Positions 48,036 through 59,691 of a DNA stretch of 64,000 bases are shown here, piece by piece; position 1 is the first letter of the stretch; the number at the start of each line of letters is the position of its first letter. The stretch comes from Tubulanus polymorphus. Its lineage: Eukaryota; Nemertea; Palaeonemertea; Tubulaniformes; Tubulanidae. The notes beneath the pieces were generated by a model, which saw nothing but the letters and a program-made list of their open reading frames with translations, searched no databases and was not told the DNA's origin. The position numbers were made by a program, and so were the translations under genes. The DNA lies in assembly GCF_964204645.1 (NCBI RefSeq), contig NC_134032.1:10162275-10226274 (forward strand), read 5' to 3'.

Positions 48036-50221
48036 ATCGCGTCAACACGGATATTGTGTTCTACCTATCGTGATCAGAATGAAATATGGTTCTAGAGATT
48101 GTTTGAAATTAGAACGGTGCGATGGCGTCGTATGCGAAATAACATTTAGGAAAACGAATTACTAGAGAGAATGACACTAATATGTTGATGACGTACATAA
48201 AAGAAACATGTAACCAGGTTTATATGTAAACCTCTCTTTGTTACTTACTACCCCAGCTGGGGTCTGGTTATTGTAAGTTTTTTTTTCAATCGATGCAATT
48301 CCTCGATGGCAATAAACTTTTGATGTTGACACAAGTGTGGACCGCTCATTCAATCATACTGCGATATCCAGCTGGTGCCCTTTGCTTTGGTGTCGCATTT
48401 TTGGATTTATTCTTGTTACACACTGATTAAACTTCAGACGCTGCGCAGTGAGACATCGGGAGGAGTTTCTGATTTGAATCCGCACCCGATTCCACAGTTG
48501 GGTGAGTTTGAAAAATGTGATTCTAGACCCTACGGAAGCGTTCTGGGGATATCGAAAGAAGATCCTATTTTCGAAAAAGTAAAATCCTATTTTTGAAAAA
48601 TCAAATTATGTTTGTGAATAAGAAATCGTATTTTTTCAATGAAAAATCTACGGAAGGGTACGGAAGCGTCCTGGGGATATAATTCATTTTTTTAAATTGA
48701 AAAATCATAAAATTAGATATAACTTCGATTTTTTATTAAATGTTTTGTTTTTTCAACTTGCGTTGATTTAATTCCGACTTTTTCACGGTAATAAGTCATT
48801 TTTTATTAAAGTTTGTATCCGATTTTTGTAATATTTATCCGAATTTATCTAAGCGCAATGGTGACTGACAGTTCATTTTGGATGGCCTGTCCGAGACCAC
48901 TGGCCCATTTGGACAACATAGTGGCTTCTAGGCACCAAAGTTTCCCCTGATGCATCGAATTTGTATCAGTGAATCTCTGAGGCGGGAAAACAGCTTCCTG
49001 GTTCATGTGAATTAATTTCTTGAATTGAAGGGCAAATTTGTGTCCGAATTTTTTTCATTTTATTGAAATGTTTTCATAAAATTTTGCGGTAAATTGAGCG
49101 CTTTTCGCCATTGAATCAAAAAGTCCCTTAAGATGGATTGACTTCTTGCCCTAACGCGGCTATTCCCTGGTTCTGATATGAGAGCACTGCCGTGATATGG
49201 ATGACCTGATTTGGTTGAATATTACATTGAAAGAATAGGATCTTTTAATTCAAAAAATTATTTTTCAATAAAAATATTTTTCATTCGAAAAATGAATTTT
49301 CTAGAATGTCCAGAATTGTTTGTCGATGTCCCCATAGGGCGCTTGCGTGGGATCCAGTTCATCAGTTGTGCTGGTTAATTTGACTTATTTCCACGGTTAT
49401 GTCGGTATCCTGTGACTCTTCAGCCCTCTACTTCTGTGAATTTAGTTTAACTTTGGCCCATTTCCACAGTTTTGCGGGTTTATTTCGACTTGAGTCCTCT
49501 CTTTGTCCCCTGTAACACCCCTCTAACTATCAATTGGTGTACTGGTGTGTTCCTACAATTAAAACCATTTTCCGTGGAGACAAGTGTAGTAAAAATGAAA
49601 AAAATGACACCCATATACTGAAATACACGCATAGAAAACAGCGCCGAAACCAGGAATGACAATACACGCGCTGTAGTTAAAGAGCCATAGGATAAAAACT
49701 AGGCAAGATATCTTAAGATTTTAAAGTTCACTTGAAAGGGGCGTTAATGCGCACAGTTCTTGAAATTTTTGGATTTTTTAGAAAATAATTTCTGAAACTA
49801 ATGAACTTCAAATTTCAGTACCCTGGATTTTTTTGCGCGCGGCAAAAACTGACCACCGATTTCTATATCGCTCTCATGTCGCATTGTTGCAAATTTGAGA
49901 AATGATCGTTGCATAAATAAAAACTAGAGATTCACGCGGTTTAAATGTTGTTAAAACTGTCAAAATCCAACCAGGGACAGATGAGATATGATAAAACACG
50001 CATCACAAATAGTTTCTAAAAAGGAGAAAATAATGACCCAACAATACATGACAAAAGTAACCTAACAAAATGGCGGCTAGCAACTGTAAAATGGTTTATT
50101 ATCTAAATAGATATCTAGTTATAGTTATCTAAATAGTTTAGATAATTGCTCATAGGTCTTTGGTAAATTTCGCTGTGGATCTCTACTGGTAATTTCTGTC
50201 CAAGCCATAACAGAAATTGGG
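48036..50221. other. Duplicated upstream flank of SLC22-B
   Basis: AT-rich, partly alignable to 34440-35260 of unit A (for example CGCATTTTTGGATTTATTCT at 48393 versus 34695). No exon recognised. Confidence 0.45.
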
Positions 50222-50330
50222 GGCTTGTCCGGGAGCCGAACCCGGGACCTCTCGGGTCTCGGGTATTTTTTTTGGGGTGGGAGAGACGTGGACTGGATGT
50301 TAATAGATTCTGATAATTTATTATTTCAGG
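50222..50330 (-). mobile_element. tRNA-derived SINE-like fragment
   Basis: The minus strand reads GAGAGGTCCCGGGTTCGGCT then CCCGG: a B box with a paired CCGGG/CCCGG T stem, as in tRNA-derived SINE heads. The A-box side is missing, so it is a 5'-truncated or partial copy. Confidence 0.4.
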
Positions 50331-50356
50331 TGATTTGACTGATATCGATCAACAGT

Positions 50357-53300
50357 ATGGAAGTTGATCGCGCTCTATCGGAGCTAGGCGGTCGTCTGGG
50401 AAGATGGCAGATTACTCGATCCACAGTGCTTTGCGCTCTGCTCTACGTAGGCATCGTATTTGCAAATCTTTCAATAACATTCGTAGGTAAGTGAAAACTT
50501 GTTATGTGAATAGAGTTTTCAAAAACCATATTTAGTGACATCGATGTCATTGGGTGTTTTGTCGGAAAGCATCTTTCCCGGAAGGGTCTTCAGGTTTACG
50601 ATTTTCGGGAAGCGACTTGTAAATAGCGAAATATGATCTAAAGCGCTCTCCAGAAACACCTTATTACTTGAACAGAAATGTCTTCAGCTCTCATTTGAAT
50701 GCTTTGAATTTGAATTCCACACGATGGTGCGCCCAAAAGCACGTCCTCCAAATGATGTCAAGGCATTTCTTCTGGAAGCGTATATAGACATTACGTTATC
50801 ACAACGAGGTTGGCAGACCATAGGCCAATTGATGAAGTCGTTGGTGGATCACGGAGGTAGCAATGTTCATTTGTTGGTTATTATTGTACAGGTTGGAAAC
50901 CTCCACACCACTGCCACCTACCGCCGGGTAATAAAAACATGTCGCAGGGGATCCCTTTAGATGATGAACTTGAGTTCAGCCAGTGTACGATGTATGAGCC
51001 GACTTTAGACGACAGGAACTTGACCGTCTACACCAATCACGTGATATCGTGCACAGACGGAGTCGACTTCGCAAACGAGGGTTACGAGGGTATCGTATCT
51101 GAGGTCGGTATCAAAGAGTCATCACGTCACAAACTTCTCTGAATTCTCATTTTTTATCGTATTTTTGATTGAAATTCTCGTTAGAGGTCGCTTCTGTCAC
51201 AGCTGTGGGGGGAGGGAGTCCATACATATACACAGGATGTTTGTTTCAATCACCAGATAAAAAAAGGAAAGCTAGAGGAACTGTAGTTCAGTTAAAATGC
51301 TTAGCCTGAACACCAAGCTTCACGGTTTGTTCCCCACTGATAGCTACCGAGGGAAGTTGCCTTGTAACCAGCGGTTCGTGTCAACCAAGTTGACATTCGG
51401 GTAACAGAGAGACCCTATTCGTCTGTTATTTAACGGAAGAGTGATATAGTAACAGCTGTTAGTGAAAAGAGATCACCAATAAGATGATAATAGTTGTCAC
51501 ATTTCCCCACAAAGCAGTGACACGGAGCATATAGAACACACTTCGTTATTCCTATTATTGAATCCGATACAATAGTCCAGATGATACCACCAGACGCAAT
51601 GATAAACGTGTGGAAGCAGAGACGAATTTATCGAAATCACAGCCCTACCTAAATGGGAAGAGTTAATCATGAAGATTTTCGTTGCAATGAATATGGCCGA
51701 AGTCTGTATGCGTGACCGCCATTTTCTTGCTTGGGTAAACTCAGGGTTACCGTGCTCTTGAGCGCGGTGAGGCATGTGCCGTACCCAACATTGAGTATAC
51801 GCTTGGATAAATGTATCGAGTACTATACTTGAAGGGGTAACTCGGAATTGCGAATGTTTCGATAAATTCGCCTTAGTTTATTAGCTCGCTTCCGACGATA
51901 CCCGATTGCCACAGTAGCATTGTTTGATTCCTCTGTGTTGAAGACTTTAACCTTGCGCCCCCTAGTGAATCCCCTTTTGCAGCAGTTTCCAATGCTGGAT
52001 TGAATTTTCGTACATGTAGCTCATAATTTTGTTCCTCTTTCAGCTGGACCTCGTATGCGAACAGAGCCACCTACCGGCCCTGTCGCAAACCCTGTATTTC
52101 CTGGGTGTCTTATTCGGTTCGTTGTTTTTCACGACCTGGTCCGACTTCTTGGGCCGTAAGATAACGCTCATATTCTGCGCCATGGCGACGGCAACGTGCG
52201 TCTTGACCACCGCCCTAGCCGTATATAGCGTGTACACCTTCATGGCTCTGCGGTTCCTTACAGGAGCATGCGCCCAGGTAAGAAATTCATGACACCTTTT
52301 TGACTAATTTCAGGGCATTTCTCTGACAAATCGTCAGGACACCTTTCTGACTTATTTCAGGGCACTTCTCTGACTAATGCCAGGGCACGCAGGTGTACAT
52401 TTCTGATTAATTTCTGAGCTCCTTTCTGACTAATTTCAGAGCACCTCTCTGATTTATTTCATGCCATCCAGTACTCGACTAATTTCAGGGCACTTCTCTG
52501 GCTACGATGACTCTAAACACAGAACTGTTCGCCAGTCGTTATCGCTCATTCGGACCTATTTATCAACATTTGTTCTGGGCGATTGGGATTATGATCCTGC
52601 CCTTGTTGGGATACTTCATCACCTACTGGCGCCATCTATTGATAGCCGTAAGTCTATACGGTTTCTCATCAATAGCTACGATATGGTAAGCTGTTATTTT
52701 CCAGATTTTTTTCCATAATCCTAATTCTTTATTAAGAAAGCAATCAGTCGACTCATTGCCATGAAATTTTGTGGTTCAACTAATAGGGATATTAACGAAG
52801 ACAGCTCTTTTTGGGTAGAGCAGGGGTAATTTGATGATGTTAGGGGAATTGGAAATCATCTCAGGCAGGGCCTATAGAGGGCGAATCTTGCGAGAGAGGC
52901 CCTTTTATGTGAAGTACGCGATATGGTACTGGCCGCGGAATTTAGGAGAATTTATAGAAGCCATGTTTCTTAGAAGGGAATGTAACAACTTAATCTAAAT
53001 ATTCTTTAGGCTGGTCGAAGAGTCGATCCCGTGGTTGGTAGCGAACGGTCGCGGCAAACAGGCTTTACATATTCTGAGAAAAGCGGCGAAACTGAACGGC
53101 GTTGAGTTGTCAGACGATGCCGTGCGAGATATACGCATCGCCTCCAAGCGGGCAGTCAATCAACAAGATGTCGGCACGGACGCGGACAATTTGACCCGCG
53201 TCGGACGAATCAAACACGATGTACGACGACTACGGGTACAGCTTCAGCGAAAGTTCACTTGTGACTGTACTACCGCTTACGATGCCGCTCATGATGAGAA

Positions 53301-55788
53301 GGGGGTCGTGGCTGACCAGGAAGTGGGCCTGAAAGACGTGTTCCGAAACGCGCGTTTGAGGACGTACGCCTTGGTCTCGATGTTGATATGGTTAGTAAAT
53401 CTTATCACATGAAAATTGACCGGGAAGACCGGGTCGCATCTGAAACTTATCAAAAAAGGCATTCGCGTTTCCTTCAAAGCAGAAATTGCACCAGTCCGTA
53501 CGCAGGTAAACGGCGCCAGCCCTAGTGCTGGTATCGAGGTCTGCTAACATGTTTAGTAGTGAAAGCAGTGATTGAAATAAATTTCTCAAGGCTTGAATTT
53601 TGATGAAAATCCTGGAAAATTGCATATTTACATGATATGATATTATAACATTGCCAACGAAAAGATTTAGAAAAGATTTCGACGCACCATATGCTTATCA
53701 TCTCGCAGAATCCTTAGCTGATCCATCCCAGCAAATTTCATCATTTGCTGAAATAGGATTGTCCTGATTCCTCATTTATGATTTGGGATCAGCTGTGTCA
53801 GAATTGTTCGAAATTTCTTTGGTAATTGTTCAGAATTGAATCGAAGTTCTATGTAACGATTCAGTTATTCACCTCGTTTGAATAATCCATTCCGTTCCAC
53901 TAGATTTTATTGTTTACCAAAAAACAGAATTGCTTTTTTTCTTATTATTTGCAGGGTGTCCACGAGTTTCGTTTATTATGGCTTGACGTTAAGCTCGACT
54001 GCGATGGTCGGCAACAGATTTCTGAACTTATTTCTCAGCGGTCTGGTCGAAGTCCCGGCTTGTATATTAACAATATTTCTAATCGAAAGGTGAACGATTT
54101 TCTTTCTATACCCGAACCTTGTTTCATCACCAAAAAAGATGGCATAGTAAACTTCACCTATCCCAGATAGTCCAACTCTCGGGACATTCGACAGATTCGG
54201 ACCACGTATTTTCCGATCCGTAAGTCCGTATAGTTGTCCTAGTTACGCGAGGTTTGCTATGAAAATATTCATAAAAAGTACAACTAGTGGTTTTAGCAGT
54301 AGCAATAGTTTTATAATGATAATGATCATTCTTTAAAAAAGGAAAGTTTTTATATCTTCAAGCTATTCTACGACAATCTCCTGTTTTTTATTACTTTCAG
54401 AGTAGGTCGAAGGGCCTTAGTTTCGGCCTTGTTTGTTATCACTGGTGTATCCATCCTCATTACTGCATTCATTCCCGAGAAGACGGGTAGGTGCTCGTTT
54501 TAACCTATCAATTGATTTCGTAGACGCGTTTTGAGATTCTCAATGAGAATTCTAGAAATCTACTACTTCTATTGAACACTTCTATTGAGCATAAAGTGGG
54601 CTTTGCGAGAGAGCGACTGTTTATAGTTGTCATAAATGTAACTAGTTGATTTAGGTTCAAAAAGGAACTGTCGAAATGTTTCCTGAGTAAAAAGTAAGTG
54701 ACTCCCGTTGTTTGCGTCTTGTTTTAGCGAGGGGTGCGAGTTTAATAGCTGTAACTATGACGTTTAACGGTATCGGCAAATTCTGTGTCAGCGCCGCCTA
54801 CGCAATTATATATCTATACGCTGGCGAAATATTTCCTACCAATTTCCGGTAAGATTGCAACTATTCGAATATAATTTCACCGTAAAGCATACGTTATTCT
54901 AATACATTAAAACTCGCTTGGGTCTTGATTGGAAAGACCACAAATGGCGAATAGCGCATTGTTTGATCATGAAAAAATTGATACGAGTAAATAATGTGCG
55001 GACTCGTACGGTGATAACTAAGTTAAAGATATATGAATTCTATATTTTCGATACGATTCTATTAAATTCACAGTGCAGAAGCTCATGAAAATAAATATCT
55101 TGTAAATGTTCTTTGTTAGTCAAAAGAAAATACTAAATCATTGACACATCTATGCGACATAAACCATAATATACCATAATACACATTAAAACCATAAGTT
55201 TATAGCCGACACATTAGTCACCTTACGGATGCGTTCCCAATGAAATAATTGCCAGCATGTGGTCAATGTGCTATTCTATTTCATTTGAAGTAACCGAGGT
55301 GTTGGTATGTGCTCAGCGGCAGCTCGTATTGGCAGTATGGTCGCTCCTTTCTCCGCTTACGTGGTAAGTAATGTGAGAAAATGTTGCTAAAGCCCAGAGC
55401 TTATTTGAAGATCGTCGAAAGATTTAAGGACACGGTTGGATGCCTTAAATGGCACAGCTTGCGCGGACACTTTTTGGAATTTTTCTTTTGACTGTATTTA
55501 CCATCATAACAAAAATATGCTGTAGGGGGATGTTTGTCATATTTTCAGGCACCAAGCCATGCCTGGTTGGTGGCCGTCGTTTTCGGTAGTGTTAGTATAC
55601 TGAACGGACTATTGACGCTAACACTTCCGGAAACCCGAGGGCGCCCTCTACCGCAAACGCTGGCAGACGTCCCATCTCGCGAGCCACTCAGTTGCCAGTA
55701 CCGACGCCGCAGCTCGGAGCAACCCGTCTATGAGTTCGAACCGGTCGCCGAAAAACCGGAGTTAAACCAAGAAACGCCGAATGTTTAA
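50357..55788 (+). CDS. SLC22-family transporter, copy B
   Basis: Tandem duplicate of copy A, same exon-intron structure. Exons: 50357-50486, 50892-51103, 52044-52277, 52489-52685, 53010-53390, 53955-54089, 54401-54486, 54728-54848, 55291-55363, 55549-55788; 602 aa, all phases consistent. Key motifs match copy A: PPHHC and ISC in the first loop, GSLFFTTWSDFLGRK, WLVEESIPWLVANGR, GEIFPTNFRNRGVG and LPETRGRPLPQTL. Differences cluster in one piece of the cytoplasmic loop after RKFTC (about 60 codons before the end of exon 5), where B is two codons longer; elsewhere the two are almost identical. Intron 3 is only 211 bp and is made of repeated copies of its own 3' splice region. Both copies appear functional; different substrates or expression cannot be judged. 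Confidence 0.93.
52300..52488 (+). repeat. Tandem decoy 3' splice sites in SLC22-B intron 3
   Basis: Five to six imperfect units of CTGACTAATTTCAGGGCACT, each containing a branch-point-like CTGACTAAT, TTTCAG and the first bases of exon 4. AGs end at 52313, 52360, 52383, 52439 and the used site 52488. Splicing at 52361 would shift the frame and meet a stop within about 20 codons. Confidence 0.7.
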
Positions 55789-57769
55789 CAGGGTATCTTT
55801 TAATAGATTAACAGGGTATCTTAAATGCTCAAGGTAAAAAGGGACATACCAGCAAAAAGATGGATGAGCCCAATGGTCGAGAGCGAGGTTTTCATAAAAA
55901 AACAACTCTCAGTATTTATATTCATCTGGGTATTCTAAAATATTTTTTAAAGTAGTCGACATGTTTTGATTTGGCAACGCTTAATTTTCTAAAGTGCATT
56001 ATTTGAGATTTGGAGAGATTTATAGAAACTGGTCATTTATTACACCAGGTTTCAACGCATCGTATTATTCCTCGCTGCTGCTAACAATGATATATCATGT
56101 GCATATAGTAGAAATGCTTATGAAAATCATGTCCATCCAAAGTCTCGGGCTTTGATAGATTCTGCCAAAATCGTTGATAAAAATTGTAAAAAGAGTTGGT
56201 GAGAGGCTGTCTCCCTGACGAACATCTGATGTCATATCGAACCAACGGGACTGTATTCCATTTACATTTACACTGGTTTTTGGTATTTGTATCAAATGAT
56301 TTGATGGCATTGTAAAAATATTTCCGCCAATACCGGTCTGTAAAATTTGATATAAAATGAGTTCTCAACGTTATCCAAAGCTTTATGGAAAATCTATTTC
56401 TAAAAATACCAAAAGTTGATTTGTTTTGATTAAACGATTCCGAACAATAGAGGTAGCTACAAAAAGTTGGTTTGCAAAAGTTCTATGTTTCTAAAAGCCA
56501 TTTTGTTATTCTGCCATTTTTGTGATTCTAAGAAATTTACTAATCTGAAATGTATGATTTTGACTTGGCACTTACGAGACTGATACCACGGTGATTCAAG
56601 GGTACTACTCCAGCTTCTTATGTCGTGTCTCTTGGAATTGAACTATTGATAGCATTATTTCGGCAAGAGCTAGGGCATGTGCTTCTTGAACAGATTAAAA
56701 CGTTGGAGTAGGTCTATAATGCCTTACATTTCACTACACGGCGTATTATCAATGATCAATTTTGGGAGCCTTGGGCAATGAGTGTTTGCGGATACTGACC
56801 ATTTCGCTCAAAGTAGAAGCTGTTATAAAACGTTGAACGTCTTAAGGCATTAAGAAATAGCATACAGGGGATTCACCACGAATAGTTATTGCCATCATAT
56901 TCCGATAAGTAAAAAGTAAATTTGGCTTTAGTCTCATTTGTACATTAACATAGGTTATTTAGCGACGTCACGTCATCCTTACCTTCTTCATGGCATTATA
57001 TGAGGATATCATATCTGGAAGCTTACACGGGTTATTCCATCACGTTAAGATATGTAAGTGATAGCGCCTGGGGAGATCGGAATTGTATGGATACTGACTG
57101 AGATGCGTGTATTATATTAAAAGATCATTTATACAGGAGCTGCCATTCATATGTCTTCCACGCGCGACCTCAGAACAAATTCAAAAATATTTCGGCTAAT
57201 CTATAGCAGTATTGGAAAGGTTTTTTTTAAATTCTCAATTCGATTTTTGTTTTTCTTCAGTTGTTATCTTCTACGTGAGAAATATATTTATATATGTACG
57301 TCAAAGTTACGTTTTCGTTTAATAAGACATGCGCGGAAATGGTGTAAAACAAATTCGCTCGTTTTTCGTATCACATAGTCACATCGTGAACCAGTTCCGA
57401 GGATAGAGACAAATGTTATATTTCGTATTATTGTGAACTATCTTCGGAACTGGTACGATGTGGCCTGACAATTCAGAGTAATCGGTTTAAACAACGAACC
57501 TTTGCTGGATTCCTGCGATCGGATGGCGCCCGATTCGAATCCTTGCCGCTGGGGATCCGAGGGAGCGTCGATGCACTTTCCAAAAGATAACAAACGGAAG
57601 AGAACAACTGTATTTTAAAAAAAATCATAGAAACCACATGTATTCCGCGTTCATTGGATAGTTAACATACTCGTTTGCATAACGGTAAAATGAACGTATG
57701 TCATTGGCCAAAATCCCGCGGGAATTTCAGTTTTTAGTAAAACCATGTGCGCGGAAAAAGGGCAGGCGG
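55789..57769. other. Intergenic flank of SLC22-B and N6AMT1
   Basis: Holds the SLC22-B 3' UTR (no clear AATAAA directly after the stop, unlike copy A), an RT relic at 56060-56400 and the duplicated flank that ends near 57510. Nothing else recognised. Confidence 0.5.
56060..56400 (-). pseudogene. LINE reverse-transcriptase relic with mutated YADD
   Basis: The minus strand reads VNVNGIQSRWFDMTSDVRQG then DSLSPTLFTIFINDFG (RT motif B region) and, in a shifted frame at 56085-56110, LLYAHDISLLAAA. The catalytic YADD is thus YAHD, so this copy is inactive. A frameshift and stops confirm decay. It differs from the LINE at 41862 (GLRQGENLSP), so it is another family. Confidence 0.7.
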
Positions 57770-59441
57770 TCACGTGACGTCATCTTCGGATTTACGCACG
57801 AATTTCAAAATGGAAAGTAATTCGGGTCCAGAGCGGCGTTCTAACACTGTAACGCCTCGCAGTCCGTCGTCGCCTAGCAAACGCAATATTTCTTCTAAAA
57901 GTAGAAAAATTAATTTTTCATTTTTCATTTGAACAACTCGGGAATTCCAGTGGGTTTCGGAATTGTTGATACCTTTATCGTTTTCTTTGATGATCACGAG
58001 GTAAAAAACGCCACCTGGCGACAACAGGTGGCACACGCTCGGGAATAATCGATCCACGACCTCACGACCTCGTAATCCGCCGGCCCAGGACGCTTCTATA
58101 CCGCAACTACCGACCTTAAACGACAAAATACACCCGCATCAGACAATTCAATAATTTAATTGTCATGAGATTGGAGCAACCCCCAAATAACGTGACGCGC
58201 CCCCAGCATAAAAGAGTTCATCAATCATTCTACATGTATCAACCTTGAACTGAATTTTAGGCTTTTGGATCCGTTATAACAGGAACCATTTTAAATTCAT
58301 TAATATTCGTCCTCTCAGTTATAAATTCATATTCACTTCATTCGATTTTTCATTCATTTCATTCGGTAGTAGGAAATTGATTCAGGAAGGAGTAATTTCA
58401 TTGTACTAGCAAACTTGACGGATCCTGCTTATCATAACCCCCGTTGCCACAGAAGCATTGGCAGGTTTCCAATTCGATTTCAAATTCGATTTAGGAAACG
58501 ATGACGACTAAAAGAATTCGCTTTATCCATACGAAAATCGTATTCAACTGATAGTTCAATTATAGTCTTTAATTGTAGAATGTAAGCTCACCTCTTCTGA
58601 AGGAGTCACAACATATGGCGGATTAAACAAGAGGACATCTACTTGTCCTTGTAATCTTGAATACAACGGGTTCACCTGGAATTTTTTCAAAGAAAAACGT
58701 TGACTATATATTGTAATACACTGCGTCGAAAATGTGTTTTTATGAGGTAATTTTGGTGTAAAACGCACCAGATCACAAATTACTGGGTTCAAATCAATCT
58801 TGTTCTGCACACCTGTTTCAATGGTAACATCAGCTGCTTTTTTGTTGATATCTGTACATCTGCCATGAATTCGAGAAAATACATACTTTCATATATTTCA
58901 AAATAAACCAAAACATCTTCTGTTGCGTTCCGTACCATTGAAGGTAAGTAAAGAACTAAGATTTTTTTTCTATTTTCAATCATGGATAACTTACAGAAAA
59001 AATGCTTTTTCCGAGAGTATGGAGGCTGCAAGAAATGTGCTAACTACACCGGAACCGCTGCCGACTTCGACACAAATTGACGGCCTTAAGAAGTTCAACA
59101 AAAAATGTAGATGAAACAAAAATCATTTTCAGGGTGAAAAGGTGGAAAAATACTCGAAATCTTGTTATTTTGGTGATAAATATGAAGAAAACGATATTTT
59201 TATGAAAGGATTCTTTTTTATCAAGATCACAAATTCGTTATTAGTACCCGGCGCACCGGCCCGAAGCAAGTTAAACTACCCGGCTCGTGCTGCCGCCTCG
59301 CGACCATAGTTACCTTATCCGATTTAAGAACGATTTCTCTTTTTCCAACGCGTCTAGAAAGAGAAAACTATCCTCAGCCGGTTCATAAATATACTCGTAA
59401 TGTTCCGATGAGAGATGCGAAATATCAGGGGTCGGCAACAT
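57770..59441 (-). CDS. N6AMT1: N6AMT1 (HEMK2) glutamine methyltransferase, 6 exons
   Basis: SAM-dependent methyltransferase that, with TRMT112, methylates the GGQ glutamine of release factor eRF1; also reported to act on histone H4K12. Exons in transcript order: 59314-59441, 58995-59084, 58769-58859, 58592-58675, 57973-58114, 57770-57894. Phases agree; 219 aa (human 214). Visible features: [15 protein letters not shown] near the start, SAM motif I VEVGSGSG (48-55), CTDIN, catalytic FNPPYVVTP (NPPY at 121-124), [20 protein letters not shown] and the closing ELLSILKF. The start at 59441 is the first ATG of the conserved frame; the frame stays open a little upstream without another ATG. It is divergent from XRCC5, with 250 bp between the starts. 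Confidence 0.95.
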
Positions 59442-59691
59442 CTCGAAAACTGATCCCGAATGCAACCCCGGAAGAGATTTTTCGTCGAGAACGGTTTTTT
59501 GCGATAATTAGTACAAATCCAATGAATATTTATTGCCAAAAAATGATAAATAATCTAGAAAAAAATGTATATACGGATCCAAAGTTCTAAAGATATTCGC
59601 TCCGAGAATAACATATATAAAGTTCAAAGCAAAATGAGAAAATGGCGAATACGGTGTTCTCCACCACCAGTAGGTGGCGTTTCGTGCAAAC
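59442..59691. promoter_or_regulatory. Bidirectional promoter N6AMT1 / XRCC5
   Basis: The two ATGs are 250 bp apart and point away from each other, so both 5' UTRs and promoters share this interval. No TATA box in a suitable position. A CCACCAGTAGGTGGCG dyad at 59663-59678 overlaps the XRCC5 leader and resembles the CTCF-like boxes elsewhere. Confidence 0.7.

Larger units (their letters stand above)
46750..57510. repeat. Segmental duplication, unit B
   Basis: Counterpart of 33850-41860, expanded by insertions: a B-only block about 47060-47700, the palindrome at 47702-48035, and the RT relic near 56.2 kb. A 185-codon plus frame at 46942-47499 spans the junction of shared and B-only sequence and is not conserved in unit A, so it is not called a gene. 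Confidence 0.8.
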
